Assembly (NCBI GenBank): GCA_040902225.1
Contig: JBBDXT010000002.1
Coordinates: 156,036-220,035, forward strand
Source: Chloroflexota bacterium
GTDB taxonomy: Bacteria > Chloroflexota > Limnocylindria > QHBO01
DNA: 64,000 bases
Direction of reading: 5' to 3'
Every line of letters begins with the position of its first letter. Position 1 is the first letter of the stretch. The translations under genes were made by a program, and so were the position numbers. A model generated the notes under the pieces. The model was not told the DNA's origin. It saw only the letters and a list, made by a program, of their open reading frames with translations, and searched no databases. Of the stretch, positions 43,023 to 51,050 are shown piece after piece.

Positions 43023-43445
43023 ATGACAATGGAAGAGAACAAGGCCATCACCCGTCGGTTCCTGGATGAGGTCGCGAATGGCGGAAACGTCGCTGTATTG
43101 AACGAACTCTACGGCCCGAACTTCGTCGATCACTCCGTCCCGCCGGGCGTGCCGGGGACGACAGAGGCGGCCAAGGGTTTCTGGACCATGTTTCGGGGGG
43201 CCTTTCCGGACCTTCACTACACGCTCGAAGACGAGGTCGCCGATGGAGATCGTGTGGCCCAGCGATTCACGGCACACGGAACCATGCGCGGCGATTTTCA
43301 GGGTATGCCCGCATCAGGCAAGGAGGCGACCTGGTCGGAGATCCACATCATCCGCTTCGCCGACGGCAAGGTGGTCGAGCACTGGGGCGTCGTCGATCAG
43401 CTGGGGATGCTGACTCAGCTCGGCTTCTCTGGGGCTCCGGCGTAG
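43023..43445 (+). CDS. SnoaL-like polyketide cyclase/ester-cyclase family protein
   Basis: 140 aa. NKAITRRFLDEVANGGNVAV, FVDHSVPPGVPGTTEAAKGF, FPDLHYTLEDEVADGDRVAQ and EIHIIRFADGKVVEHWGVVD define the SnoaL/DUF4440-like NTF2 fold. A purine-rich TTAGGAG precedes ATG 43023. Followed by a convergent homologue at 43475-43930. Substrate unknown. Confidence 0.8.
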   Translation: MTMEENKAITRRFLDEVANGGNVAVLNELYGPNFVDHSVPPGVPGTTEAAKGFWTMFRGAFPDLHYTLEDEVADGDRVAQRFTAHGTMRGDFQGMPASGKEATWSEIHIIRFADGKVVEHWGVVDQLGMLTQLGFSGAPA

Positions 43446-43474
43446 GGCCGACCGTCTTCAAGCGCGACCACGCG

Positions 43475-43930
43475 TCAGCCGAACTCGGCCACCGCGTCGC
43501 CGATACGGACCTCGGCGCCAATGCCTCTTACGATCGGCAAGTGGTCGAATAGGTGCCAGAGGCGAGCCACACGACCGCCACGGAAGAAGAACACGTCGAG
43601 CGACGGCGCATCGATGGCCCGGCCGGTGGCTGGCAGCCCGAAGATCACGCCCAGGTGCGTCCCGATGAATCGCGTGCGGGTGATCACGGTCTCGCCCAGA
43701 TCTTCCAGATCGTCGATTCGAACATGAAGATCCGGGAACGAGGCCACCGTCTCGCGGACGATCTCGGCGTGATCCGCCGGCGTAAGGCTCGTGCGGCCAT
43801 GGAGGTACTCGTCGTGGAAGACCTCCCTCAGCCGCTCGACTCGCCGCTCGTTCCAGCAGTCCGCCCAGTACATCCGAATCAGGTCAGCGTTCGGGCGAGC
43901 GGGAGTGGCTGCATCCGTCACGCTCGGCAT
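43475..43930 (-). CDS. SnoaL-like ester-cyclase family protein
   Basis: 151 aa, same fold as the convergent neighbour but divergent in sequence: WADCWNERRVERLREVFHDE, FPDLHVRIDDLEDLGETVIT, IDAPSLDVFFFRGGRVARLW. Small cytosolic NTF2-like protein, function unknown. Its start lies only 15 bases before the leader of methylase repeat A. Confidence 0.75.
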   Translation of the reverse strand: MPSVTDAATPARPNADLIRMYWADCWNERRVERLREVFHDEYLHGRTSLTPADHAEIVRETVASFPDLHVRIDDLEDLGETVITRTRFIGTHLGVIFGLPATGRAIDAPSLDVFFFRGGRVARLWHLFDHLPIVRGIGAEVRIGDAVAEFG

Positions 43931-43945
43931 CCTATGCCTCGCTAA

Positions 43946-44106
43946 CCCGCGCTGCTACCCTCTCCCAGACTCGGGCGCCCACCTGAGCCACCACTTGCGG
44001 GAGACCGATGACCGAGCTTGCCACCAACGTCCTCTACTACGGCGACAACCTCGACATCCTGCGTCGCTACCTGCCCGATGCCCAGCTGCTGGCCTTCGAG
44101 GACGGT
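43946..44106 (+). repeat. Methylase-5'-fragment repeat, copy A, with promoter and leader
   Basis: Leader with extended -10 TGCTACCCT (43953-43961), GGGAG ribosome site and ATG 44008. The 35-codon ORF reads TELATNVLYYGDNLDILRRY then LPDAQLLAFEDGRR and stops at 44113-44115. Relative to the long copy G, 31 codons are deleted exactly between two CCGATGCC octamers. The stop overlaps the TTG start of the MerB-like gene. Leader and coding part closely match copy E. Confidence 0.85.
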
Positions 44107-44111
44107 CGGCG

Positions 44112-44792
44112 TTGAAGGCTGAGATGCTTCAGCCAAATGTGCGGCTCTTCATCTTCGAGCACTTCCTCGAGCACGCCGCCCCTCCTGTCGTGGAGCAGGT
44201 CATGGCCCGCTTCTCGCTCTCACGGGCCGACGCGAAGGACGCGCTCCGCGACCTCGCGGCTGCCCGCCACATCGCGCTCGTCCCGGGGACCGACCGCATC
44301 CTGATGGCCTTTCCGTTCTCCGCCATCGCGACGCCGTTCCGGGTGACGGTAGGCGGCCGTTCCTACTTCGCCAACTGCGCCTGGGACGCGATCGCCTTCC
44401 ACGCCATGCTCGATGAGGGCGTGCGGGTCGACTCGTTCTGCCATCACTGCGCCGTGCCGATCCGCATCGAGCTGCAGGGCGGGCGCGCGACCCGCGTCGA
44501 TCCGGTGGAATCGCTCGTCTACCTCGCCCTCCGCCCGACGGAGTGGTGGGGGGACATCGTCACCACTTGCTCGAACACGATGGTCTTCTTCGCCTCCCCC
44601 GAGCATCGCGACGCCTCCGACCTGTGCGCAGGGCCCGATCAGGCCGCCTCGCTGACAGCCGACCAGATCCACTCGCTCAGCGGGCCGATCTACGCCACGA
44701 AGTTCGCCCTCGACTATGCCAGGCCGTCGAAGGAGGTCCTGCTCGCCCATTGGGCGGCGATGGGCCTTACCGGCGACTACTGGAAGCTCTGA
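44112..44792 (+). CDS. MerB-like alkylmercury-lyase family protein (copy 2)
   Basis: About 226 aa from TTG 44112, which overlaps the stop of the methylase-derived mini-ORF (TTGA); ATG 44124 is the alternative. Same architecture as copy 1: RSYFANCAWDAIAFHAML with the MerB C/D pair and VTTCSNTMVFFASPEHRDAS with the second Cys. C-Hg lyase or a related lyase. Upstream of the shared core the two copies differ completely, so copy 2 seems to have acquired a new 5' end from repeat A. Confidence 0.75.
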   Translation: MKAEMLQPNVRLFIFEHFLEHAAPPVVEQVMARFSLSRADAKDALRDLAAARHIALVPGTDRILMAFPFSAIATPFRVTVGGRSYFANCAWDAIAFHAMLDEGVRVDSFCHHCAVPIRIELQGGRATRVDPVESLVYLALRPTEWWGDIVTTCSNTMVFFASPEHRDASDLCAGPDQAASLTADQIHSLSGPIYATKFALDYARPSKEVLLAHWAAMGLTGDYWKL

Positions 44793-44810
44793 CCCTATTC
44801 AGGAGATTCC

Positions 44811-45167
44811 ATGAACAAGGTCAACCTCGACGAGAAGCTCTCGCTATTCGATGACCTCTGGAGCCCCAAGATCGTCGCCCGCCTCAATGACTACGACATC
44901 CAGGTCGCCAAGGCCGACGGTGAGTTCGTGTGGCACGAGCACGCTGAGACCGACGAGTTCTTCCTGGTCCTCAGGGGCCGGCTGGTCATCCAGATGAGGG
45001 ACGGCGACGTTGAGCTCGGCCCCGGTGAGCTGTTCGTCGTGCCGAAGGGAATCGCGCATCGCCCGCGTGCTAGCGACGGCCTGGAAGTTCTCCTGATCGA
45101 GCCTGCCGGGACCGTCAACACCGGCAACGCCGGAGGCGACCTGACCGCGGTCGAAGAGCGCCTCTAG
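44811..45167 (+). CDS. Cupin-domain protein
   Basis: 118 aa. FVWHEHAETDEFFLVLRGRL (motif 1, metal His/Glu) and GELFVVPKGIAHRPRASDG (motif 2). AGGAG precedes ATG 44811, 19 bases after the MerB-like stop, so both form one module between methylase repeats A and C. Resembles mannose-6-phosphate-isomerase-like cupins of unknown substrate. Confidence 0.82.
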   Translation: MNKVNLDEKLSLFDDLWSPKIVARLNDYDIQVAKADGEFVWHEHAETDEFFLVLRGRLVIQMRDGDVELGPGELFVVPKGIAHRPRASDGLEVLLIEPAGTVNTGNAGGDLTAVEERL

Positions 45168-45230
45168 CCGGTCATCGTCTCAGCTGGTGGTAGGCTTCCG
45201 AAACTGATACCCGTCCGCCCACGCGCGGGG

Positions 45231-45312
45231 GACCGACGCCCAGCTGCTGGCCTTCGAGGACACGTGGCACTGGGATCCATCGGCCGAGGCGACCTACGCC
45301 TACCTGACCAAC
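45231..45312 (+). repeat. Methylase-5'-fragment repeat, copy C
   Basis: Encodes TDAQLLAFEDTWHWDPSAEA then TYAYLTN, the distal part of the repeat with no start region. Its first 29 bases (45233-45261) repeat 44075-44103 in copy A with one mismatch, so the MerB-cupin module is bounded by direct repeats. It extends further into the methylase gene (YAYLTN) than any other copy. Confidence 0.85.
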
Positions 45313-45401
45313 GGGTCATCGGCTGTGGAGGCCGACGTGATCCGCCCGCACGAGGCATCGAGCATGGGCGCGGTCCACGTGGATGGTGGGCGCCGGCGAC
45401 G

Positions 45402-46313
45402 TCATCCGTGAGCCCCCTCCACCCGATCAAAGAACCGACGCATGGCCGCAATGTAGGCGTCCCGCTCCTCCACGAACGCCATGTGTGAACTGTGCTCAAA
45501 CACGGCTAGCTCCGCATGCGGGATTCTTCCTCGCATGTCCTCCATGTGGGCGGGCCACATCTCGTCGTGGCGCCCGACGGTCAGCAGGACCGGCATGTCG
45601 AGCTCGTCCAGCCGGCTGGTGATGTCCCAGCCGTTCAGGTTCCCAGTCACCGGACCGAACTCGCTCGGCCCCCACATCGTGAGGTAAGGGCCGGCACCGA
45701 AGGCCGGGCCCATGGACCGCTCTACCGAAGGCGGCCATGGGTCGAGCCGACAGAGGTGCCGCTTGTAGAAGACCATGATTGCGGCGGTGTACTCCGGACA
45801 GTCGAAGACCCTCCGCGCTTCGTGGTCGGCGATGACCCGCTCGACGTCCGCCGGTAGCCGGAGGCGGAGTTCACCCATTTCAGCAACGACACGAGGCACG
45901 GACGGTGGGGAACTGCTGATTGTCAGGCTGGCGAGGTCCGGCCGGCGATCGAGGGTGTACTGCATCGCCAGCCACCCGCCCCAGGAGTTCCCGAACAGGT
46001 GGATCTGGCCCAATTCGAGCGCGTCGCAGACCGCGGCCACCTCGGCCACGAACCTATCCATCGTCCACAGCGAAGGGTCATCTGGCCGATCGGACGCGCC
46101 GCAGCCCAGCTGATCGTAGAAGACGACCGCGCGCTGGTCCGACAGGTCGGCCAGAGTGTCGAGGTAGTCGTGGGCCATGCCCGGACCGCCATGCAGGCAC
46201 AGGAGCGGGATCCCGCCTTCCCCGTAGACCCAGTAGCGGACCGATCCACCCGGAACCGGGACGGTCCCCTCTCGCGTGAGCCGCGCGTCAGTCGACGATG
46301 GGGGTTGGGTCAT
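45402..46313 (-). CDS. Alpha/beta hydrolase, proline-iminopeptidase-like (S33)
   Basis: 303 aa. LLCLHGGPGMAHDYLDTLAD (oxyanion HGGPG), FYDQLGCGASDRP, HLFGNSWGGWLAMQYTL (nucleophile Ser), VLLTVGRHDEMWPAHM (Asp) and EHSSHMAFVEERD (His). HGGPG and GxSWGG are typical of proline iminopeptidases releasing N-terminal residues from small peptides; related amidases and lactonases share them. Overlaps the ureohydrolase 3' end by 26 bases in the same direction. Confidence 0.85.
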   Translation of the reverse strand: MTQPPSSTDARLTREGTVPVPGGSVRYWVYGEGGIPLLCLHGGPGMAHDYLDTLADLSDQRAVVFYDQLGCGASDRPDDPSLWTMDRFVAEVAAVCDALELGQIHLFGNSWGGWLAMQYTLDRRPDLASLTISSSPPSVPRVVAEMGELRLRLPADVERVIADHEARRVFDCPEYTAAIMVFYKRHLCRLDPWPPSVERSMGPAFGAGPYLTMWGPSEFGPVTGNLNGWDITSRLDELDMPVLLTVGRHDEMWPAHMEDMRGRIPHAELAVFEHSSHMAFVEERDAYIAAMRRFFDRVEGAHG

Positions 46314-47343
46314 ATCCTCGCCAGCCGTCGTGAAGTCGCATGAACAGCCCGGCCAGGAAGGTCAGGATGGCCGAGCCGAAGGTGCGGGTGGTGATCTCGG
46401 CGACGTCCCGATTCGGGTCCAGCTCGACGAAGTCAATGGCCGCCACCCGCGGATCGCGGCCCAGCATGAACAGGGCCTCCAGGAGGTCGACCGGATGGAG
46501 CCCGTCGGCGGTGGCGGCCGCGGTGCCGGGCGCGTACCCCAGCTCGAGGACGTCGATATCGACGGTGGCGTAGATCGCATCGGTCCCCTTGCCGGCAACC
46601 TCGAGGGCGGAGGCGACCATGGCCTCGATGCCGGCCTTGCGGATGGCCCGGGCGGTGTAGATCGTCCCGCCCTGTCCCTCGACCCAGCGCTTGTAGTAGC
46701 TGGCGTTCATGAACCCGTGGATCCCGAACTGGACGAGGTTCTCGCCGCGGACCTTGACCCCCGACTCGAGAATGCCCCGTATCGGCGTGCCGTTGGTCGG
46801 CCCGTGGTCCATGACGCGCACGTCGTTGTGGGCATCGAAGTGAATGAGGCCCACCTGCTGGTCGGGGTGGGCGCCGCAGTACGCCCGGACGGCTGGCGTG
46901 GTGATGGCGTGATCGCCGCCGATGATCAGCGGGAAGAACGCCTCGGGCTGGCTCATGAGCGCCTGAAGGCACTCCTGAATGTTCTCGAGTCCCGCCACCA
47001 GGTCGATGATCGGCGTCGACACGTCGCCCAGCTCGCGCACACGCAGCGTCGAGATGTCCACGTCGTAGTCGGGCGTGAATGTCGTGAAGATGGCCCACGC
47101 CTCACGCAGGGCGTTCGGCGCCGCGTAGGCCCCGTTGGGGAGGATCGAGGTCTTGCTGAACGGAACCGTGATCATCCCAACGTCGAGCGGCGAGGCCCAA
47201 TCCCAGACCTCGATCCAGTTGTTGACCCGGATCTCGTTGCGGTCGTTCCAATGGGAGATCTTCCGCTTCTCGGGCACCAGCAGATGCGGGATGTCCCGTG
47301 GCGGGCGCGGCGCTGTGTACATCGGACCCGAAGACTCAGCCAT
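46288..47343 (-). CDS. Ureohydrolase (arginase/agmatinase/formiminoglutamase superfamily)
   Basis: 351 aa. Mn-binding motifs LIIGGDHAITTPAVR, GLIHFDAHNDVRVMDHG and VDIDVLELGYAPGTA are complete. Hydrolyses a guanidino or formimino group. The N-terminal ~55 residues (HLLVPEKRKISHWNDRNE) are unusual. With an NCS1 permease and DUF1028 gene beside it, the substrate may be a purine or hydantoin breakdown product (for example ureidoglycine or guanidino acid); that is inference. Confidence 0.85.
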   Translation of the reverse strand: MAESSGPMYTAPRPPRDIPHLLVPEKRKISHWNDRNEIRVNNWIEVWDWASPLDVGMITVPFSKTSILPNGAYAAPNALREAWAIFTTFTPDYDVDISTLRVRELGDVSTPIIDLVAGLENIQECLQALMSQPEAFFPLIIGGDHAITTPAVRAYCGAHPDQQVGLIHFDAHNDVRVMDHGPTNGTPIRGILESGVKVRGENLVQFGIHGFMNASYYKRWVEGQGGTIYTARAIRKAGIEAMVASALEVAGKGTDAIYATVDIDVLELGYAPGTAAATADGLHPVDLLEALFMLGRDPRVAAIDFVELDPNRDVAEITTRTFGSAILTFLAGLFMRLHDGWRGYDPTPIVD

Positions 47344-48091
47344 CGGGTGGCCCCGATCCCCCGCCGCCCGGGCGCTGCGGCGGGGGCAGCAGGTTCATTT
47401 CGATGAACTCATCGCTCAGGCTGCCCAGCGGGTTGGCCCGGTTCGGGAGGCCCTCGACGAACGGCAACAGGTCCAGGCGAGCCACTTCGGCGACCCGGCG
47501 CAACTCGGCCACCGGCTGGGGGTGCTCGTCGACGCGCAGGTCCCACAGCGGGTACTCCTCGCGGTCCACGACCAGCAGTGCCGCGCACTGCCGGCCCCGC
47601 TTGTCCCCGCCACCCGCCTGTCCCGCCTCGAGAGCACGCATCAGTCGCTCGGCGAGGTCGAGATCGGTTCCCTCGGTGGAGCGGAACGAGTCGGCCAGGG
47701 CCGTTACCGTGTCGCCGCGGAGCAACATGTTGCCCTGGGCTGCGAAGTTCGGCCCGCTGATCTCGCCGTACCAGGTCGTACACTCGTCGCCGGAGAATGA
47801 CGCGCTTCCGCCGTGGGCATCCACGACCCCCAGCTGGCGGACGCTGCGCCCCGGGTCGTCGCGAAGCACCGCAGCCAGCGCCTCCGACGCGGACGCCCCG
47901 CCTTCCATCAGGCGGAGGGCGTCGATGGCGAGGTAGAGGCTCGGCCACGACTGGGTGGCCACCGCGCCGACTCCCGAGCGCGCCCACGTCACCAGGCGCC
48001 CGGCCCCGACGTCCGCGGTGGAGACGGCCACGCCCAACTGGCCGGTTCGCTCACAGCGGCCGACGATCGAGAAGGTGCCGAGCCGTCGCAC
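47336..48091 (-). CDS. DUF1028 family protein
   Basis: 251 aa from GTG 48091 (the frame is open much further upstream, but only as an antiparallel-frame shadow of the permease). TFSIVGRCERTGQLGVAVST, GVGAVATQSWPSLYLAIDAL and FAAQGNMLLRGDTVTALADS match DUF1028, an Ntn-hydrolase-like family of unknown activity found in amino-acid/hydantoin catabolic clusters. A second member is at 61973-62818. Between permease and ureohydrolase, same strand. Confidence 0.83.
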   Translation of the reverse strand: MRRLGTFSIVGRCERTGQLGVAVSTADVGAGRLVTWARSGVGAVATQSWPSLYLAIDALRLMEGGASASEALAAVLRDDPGRSVRQLGVVDAHGGSASFSGDECTTWYGEISGPNFAAQGNMLLRGDTVTALADSFRSTEGTDLDLAERLMRALEAGQAGGGDKRGRQCAALLVVDREEYPLWDLRVDEHPQPVAELRRVAEVARLDLLPFVEGLPNRANPLGSLSDEFIEMNLLPPPQRPGGGGSGPPDG

Positions 48092-48099
48092 CTGCCCCC

Positions 48100-49563
48100 T
48101 CAGTACGTCTCGGCCTCGTGCATGGCCGCCTCGCCGCTCGCCTCGAGCTCGGACGCCTCGGCCTCGGTCAGCCGCTGCTCCTCGGTCAGGTCGATGTTGC
48201 GGGTGAGGATCCAGTACAGGATCCCGGCTACCGGCAAGCCGACGAAGACCGATATGTCGGCGCCGCCGATGGCATCGGCCACCGGCCCCGTGTAGAGCGC
48301 GGTGCTGAAGAACGGGACCATTGCCACAAAGCCGACGAAGTAGGCGATCAGGCCGCGGGCGTTCCACGAGCCGTAGATGCCGTTCGGCTTGAAGATCTCC
48401 AGGATCGCGTAGTTCCCTTTCCGGACGACGTAGAAGTCGACCAGGTTGACCGCGGTCCACGGCGTGAGGAAGTACAGGATCAGGAACAGGAAGTTTCCGT
48501 AGCTCGTCAGGAAGTCCTCGGGCAGCAGAAGACTGCCGCCGGTGCCGAGGACGCCGATGACCGCCACCGCCACCAACCGCACGCCGCGCCCGGCCTTGAC
48601 CCGGACCACCGCGTCCACGACCGACAGCCCTGACAGGTGGCCGGAGTACATGTTCAGGGCAATGACCGTCACCATCCCGATCAGAGCGATGGCCAGGGCG
48701 AACGTGCCGAAGCCCTCGAACAGCAGGTCGCCGCCGAGAACGATGGAGCCCACCGTCGCGGCATCGGGGAAGAGGGCCAGCAGCAGCGCGCCCAGGGCGA
48801 TCATCCAGAACGACCCGAGCGCCGAGCCGAAGTAGGTCCACAGGAACGTGGCCCGCGACGTCGAACCCGGCTCCAGGTAACGGGAGAAGTCCGACACGTA
48901 CGGAGCCTGCGAGACCTGGTAGGACGCCACGGCTCCGAGGACGACGAGGAACGGCGTGAGCTGGAACTCGCCCATGACCGTGTGCTCGGCGGGCAACCGC
49001 CCCTGGAACAGGACGGTGACGGTGAAGATGCCGAACACGACGAGGAAGATGTACGTCCCCCACTTCTGGGCGAAGTGGATCCAGTCGTAGCCGACCATGG
49101 TCAGGCCGAACGCCACGACGGCCATGATGACGACCGATGCCTCGAGTGGCAGCCCGGACACGGTCGCCAGAGCGGTGCCGCCGATGATGGTGTTGAAGAT
49201 GTTGAACCCAACGAAGAGAAACACGGCGATGGCCTGCGGGATCAGCGCCCCGAGGAATCCGAATTGGGGACGTGACTGCAGCATCTGCGGAATCCCCATC
49301 CGGGGTCCCTGGACGGCGTGGAAGGCCATGAAGAATGTGCCAAAGACCTCGCCCAGGATGATGGCCACCAGGGTCCAGAACAGGTTCAGGCCCAGGCTGA
49401 TACCGATGAATCCCACGGCCAGGGTCGCCAACTCGGCGTTGGCGAGGAACCACAGGGTGAACTGGTCGCGGACCTTGCCGTGCCGTTCCGTCTTGGGGAT
49501 GTAGTCGATGTGGTGATACTCGATGACGCCCGGGGCAGGCTGCCCCTGCGCAGCAGTGGTCAT
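48100..49563 (-). CDS. NCS1-family nucleobase/hydantoin:cation symporter
   Basis: About 487 aa, twelve hydrophobic helices. HGKVRDQFTLWFLANAELAT, GPRMGIPQMLQSRPQFGFLG and PYVSDFSRYLEPGSTSRATF are NCS1 hallmarks (cytosine, allantoin, hydantoin transporters). ATG 49563 is chosen over the longer frame to 49623, because that would cross the palindromic operator at 49589-49607. Cotranscribed with DUF1028 and ureohydrolase; controlled probably by the divergent Lrp protein. Confidence 0.88.
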   Translation of the reverse strand: MTTAAQGQPAPGVIEYHHIDYIPKTERHGKVRDQFTLWFLANAELATLAVGFIGISLGLNLFWTLVAIILGEVFGTFFMAFHAVQGPRMGIPQMLQSRPQFGFLGALIPQAIAVFLFVGFNIFNTIIGGTALATVSGLPLEASVVIMAVVAFGLTMVGYDWIHFAQKWGTYIFLVVFGIFTVTVLFQGRLPAEHTVMGEFQLTPFLVVLGAVASYQVSQAPYVSDFSRYLEPGSTSRATFLWTYFGSALGSFWMIALGALLLALFPDAATVGSIVLGGDLLFEGFGTFALAIALIGMVTVIALNMYSGHLSGLSVVDAVVRVKAGRGVRLVAVAVIGVLGTGGSLLLPEDFLTSYGNFLFLILYFLTPWTAVNLVDFYVVRKGNYAILEIFKPNGIYGSWNARGLIAYFVGFVAMVPFFSTALYTGPVADAIGGADISVFVGLPVAGILYWILTRNIDLTEEQRLTEAEASELEASGEAAMHEAETY

Positions 49564-49588
49564 CTCCTGAATCCCTCTCTCCGCCGGG

Positions 49589-49607
49589 CCGATATTGACG
49601 ATATCGG
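49589..49607. promoter_or_regulatory. Palindromic operator between permease and Lrp regulator
   Basis: CCGATAT (49589-49595) and ATATCGG (49601-49607) with a 5-base spacer; TTGACG and GATAAT lie in and beside it, so it overlaps promoter elements. The size and symmetry suit a dimeric Lrp/AsnC protein acting on both divergent transcripts. Confidence 0.6.
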
Positions 49608-49662
49608 ATAATCGGCAGGACACATTCTATGGGAATCAGTCAACAGCGAGGAAGCCACTTCC

Positions 49663-50145
49663 GTGACCCAACAGACCCGGCCCGCGCGGCACCACCTCGA
49701 CGCCACGGAGCGACGCATGGTCGAGCTCCTGCAGGAAGACGGGCGGCTGACGGTCACCGCTCTCGCCCGGGCTGTGCGGGTGACCGAGCAGACCGCGCGA
49801 CGCAAGCTTCGTCGCCTGCTGGGCGACAGGATCATCCAGGTGGTCGCGACTGTCGATCCCTTCGACGTCGGCTACGAGACCCCGGTCATCATTGGCCTGA
49901 AGGTCAAGCGGGCCAAGCTCGACACGGTCGCGCGCCGCCTGAGCGACCTCCCCCAGGTCAGGTACGTGGGCGCAAGCACGGGACGTGTCGACCTCGTCGT
50001 CGAGGTCGTCGTCCGCACCAACCAGGACCTGGCGGATTTCCTCATGAACGAACTGGGCTCCATGGATGGTGTCTTGGACTCGGAGACGAACCTCATCGTC
50101 CGCATTTACAAGCAGTCCTGGTCCTGGGCCATCCGCGACGATTAG
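49663..50145 (+). CDS. Lrp/AsnC-family transcriptional regulator
   Basis: 160 aa. LDATERRMVELLQEDGRLTV, VTEQTARRKLRRLLGDRIIQ form the AsnC helix-turn-helix; VIIGLKVKRAKLDTVARRLS and VRYVGASTGRVDLVVEVVV the RAM ligand domain. GTG 49663 has GAGGA upstream. Divergent from the permease operon with a shared palindrome, so probably its substrate-responsive regulator. Confidence 0.88.
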   Translation: MTQQTRPARHHLDATERRMVELLQEDGRLTVTALARAVRVTEQTARRKLRRLLGDRIIQVVATVDPFDVGYETPVIIGLKVKRAKLDTVARRLSDLPQVRYVGASTGRVDLVVEVVVRTNQDLADFLMNELGSMDGVLDSETNLIVRIYKQSWSWAIRDD

Positions 50146-50401
50146 ACAGCGCGACGGGCACCTCGACGGCTGCGCCACCATCGACGACGCGATACACGAT
50201 CAGGTACGGCCGAGCCGAGACGTCACAGATGTACCCGTGCCATCGCGACCCAGCCGGCGCGATGAACCGCAGCTGACCGTCCCAGGCAGGGTCGTCCTCA
50301 AGGCGCTTGAGCGCAGCTTCTAACGCCTATCGGGTCTTTCCTCTTGACCTGGCGAATACACGCCGCGCGTTCTCGCTGAGGATGACCTCAGCCGCGGCCA
50401 C
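50093..50401 (-). pseudogene. RelE/ParE-like toxin gene with in-frame amber stop
   Basis: From GTG 50401: AEVILSENARRVFARSRGKT R, then TAG (50329-50327), then in the same frame LEAALKRLEDDPAWDG and HGYICDVSARPYLIVYRVVD. The second half has the RelE/ParE C-terminal sheet (YLIVYRVVD). A single nonsense codon inactivates it. Its 3' end overlaps the Lrp gene. Partner antitoxin is also truncated. Confidence 0.7.
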
Positions 50402-50496
50402 GGTCTTTCTTGGCCCGCATGGCGCTAAGGCGAGTTGCCTTCCCGGCGGCGATCTGCGATGTCCCTTCTTCCATGGCCTCGGTAATGCCAGGGGCA
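50388..50496 (-). pseudogene. Truncated antitoxin of the broken RelE/ParE pair
   Basis: Frame reads ITEAMEEGTSQIAAGKATRL then SAMRAKKDRGRG and stop, overlapping the toxin start by 14 bases as toxin-antitoxin operons do. The N-terminal DNA-binding part is missing because methylase repeat D begins at 50497. The repeat thus marks the breakpoint that destroyed the pair. Confidence 0.6.
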
Positions 50497-50693
50497 ACCT
50501 CGCCACCAACGTCCTCTCCTACGGCGACAACCTGGACATCCTGCGTCGCTACCTGCCTGATGCCGCCGTCGACCTGGTCTACCTCGACCCGCCCTTCAAC
50601 TCGAACCGCGACGACAACGTCATCTTCCGCGACGAGTCGGGCAATGCCACCGATGCCCAGCTGCTGGCCTTCGAGGACACCTGGCACTCGTGA
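50497..50693 (+). repeat. Methylase-5'-fragment repeat, copy D
   Basis: Encodes LATNVLSYGDNLDILRRYLP, DAAVDLVYLDPPFNSNRD, NVIFRDESGNATDAQLLAF then EDTWHS and a stop. Keeps the DPPF catalytic motif IV of an N6-adenine methyltransferase but no start codon, SAM motif or target domain. Bounded on the left by a truncated antitoxin and followed, 18 bases later, by the convergent HepT/MntA pair. Confidence 0.88.
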
Positions 50694-50711
50694 CCTGACT
50701 GTCCGTACTGA

Positions 50712-51050
50712 CTAGGCTTCGGGTAGACCGATCGCGTTCAGCTGCTTGAGAAGTTTGGGCAGGTCGCGGGTGACCGTTCGCCACAGGATCGCGGGATCAA
50801 CTTGCCAGTAGTCGTGCGTGACAAGGTTCCTCATCCCGATCATCTCGCGCCACGGAAGTTGTGCCAGTTCTATCTGGCGCGCTTCCGACACTCTGCCTGC
50901 GGCCTCGCCGATGACGGTGATCTTCTGAATCAGGGCCGCGGCAAGTAGTTCGTCGGTGGCCACGTCATCAGCAGTGCGGTTCTTGATGAACCGACGGGCC
51001 GCGCGGGCGGCGTCGCGGACGTCGATCAGGCGCTCGTCGTCACGCCTCAT
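50712..51050 (-). CDS. HepT-like HEPN ribonuclease toxin
   Basis: 112 aa helical protein with the HEPN active-site RX4H motif RNLVTHDYW. LIDVRDAARAARRFIKNRTA opens it. Such proteins (DUF86/HepT) cleave RNA and are silenced by AMPylation from the MntA partner. Overlaps mntA by 11 bases. The pair sits between repeats D and E. Confidence 0.85.
   Translation of the reverse strand: MRRDDERLIDVRDAARAARRFIKNRTADDVATDELLAAALIQKITVIGEAAGRVSEARQIELAQLPWREMIGMRNLVTHDYWQVDPAILWRTVTRDLPKLLKQLNAIGLPEA

Noticed and set aside
47336-49453. A 705-codon minus-strand frame across DUF1028 and the permease
   Set aside because: Beyond 48091 it is a different frame over the NCS1 permease gene with Arg/Gly/His-rich composition, a shadow typical of GC-rich DNA.
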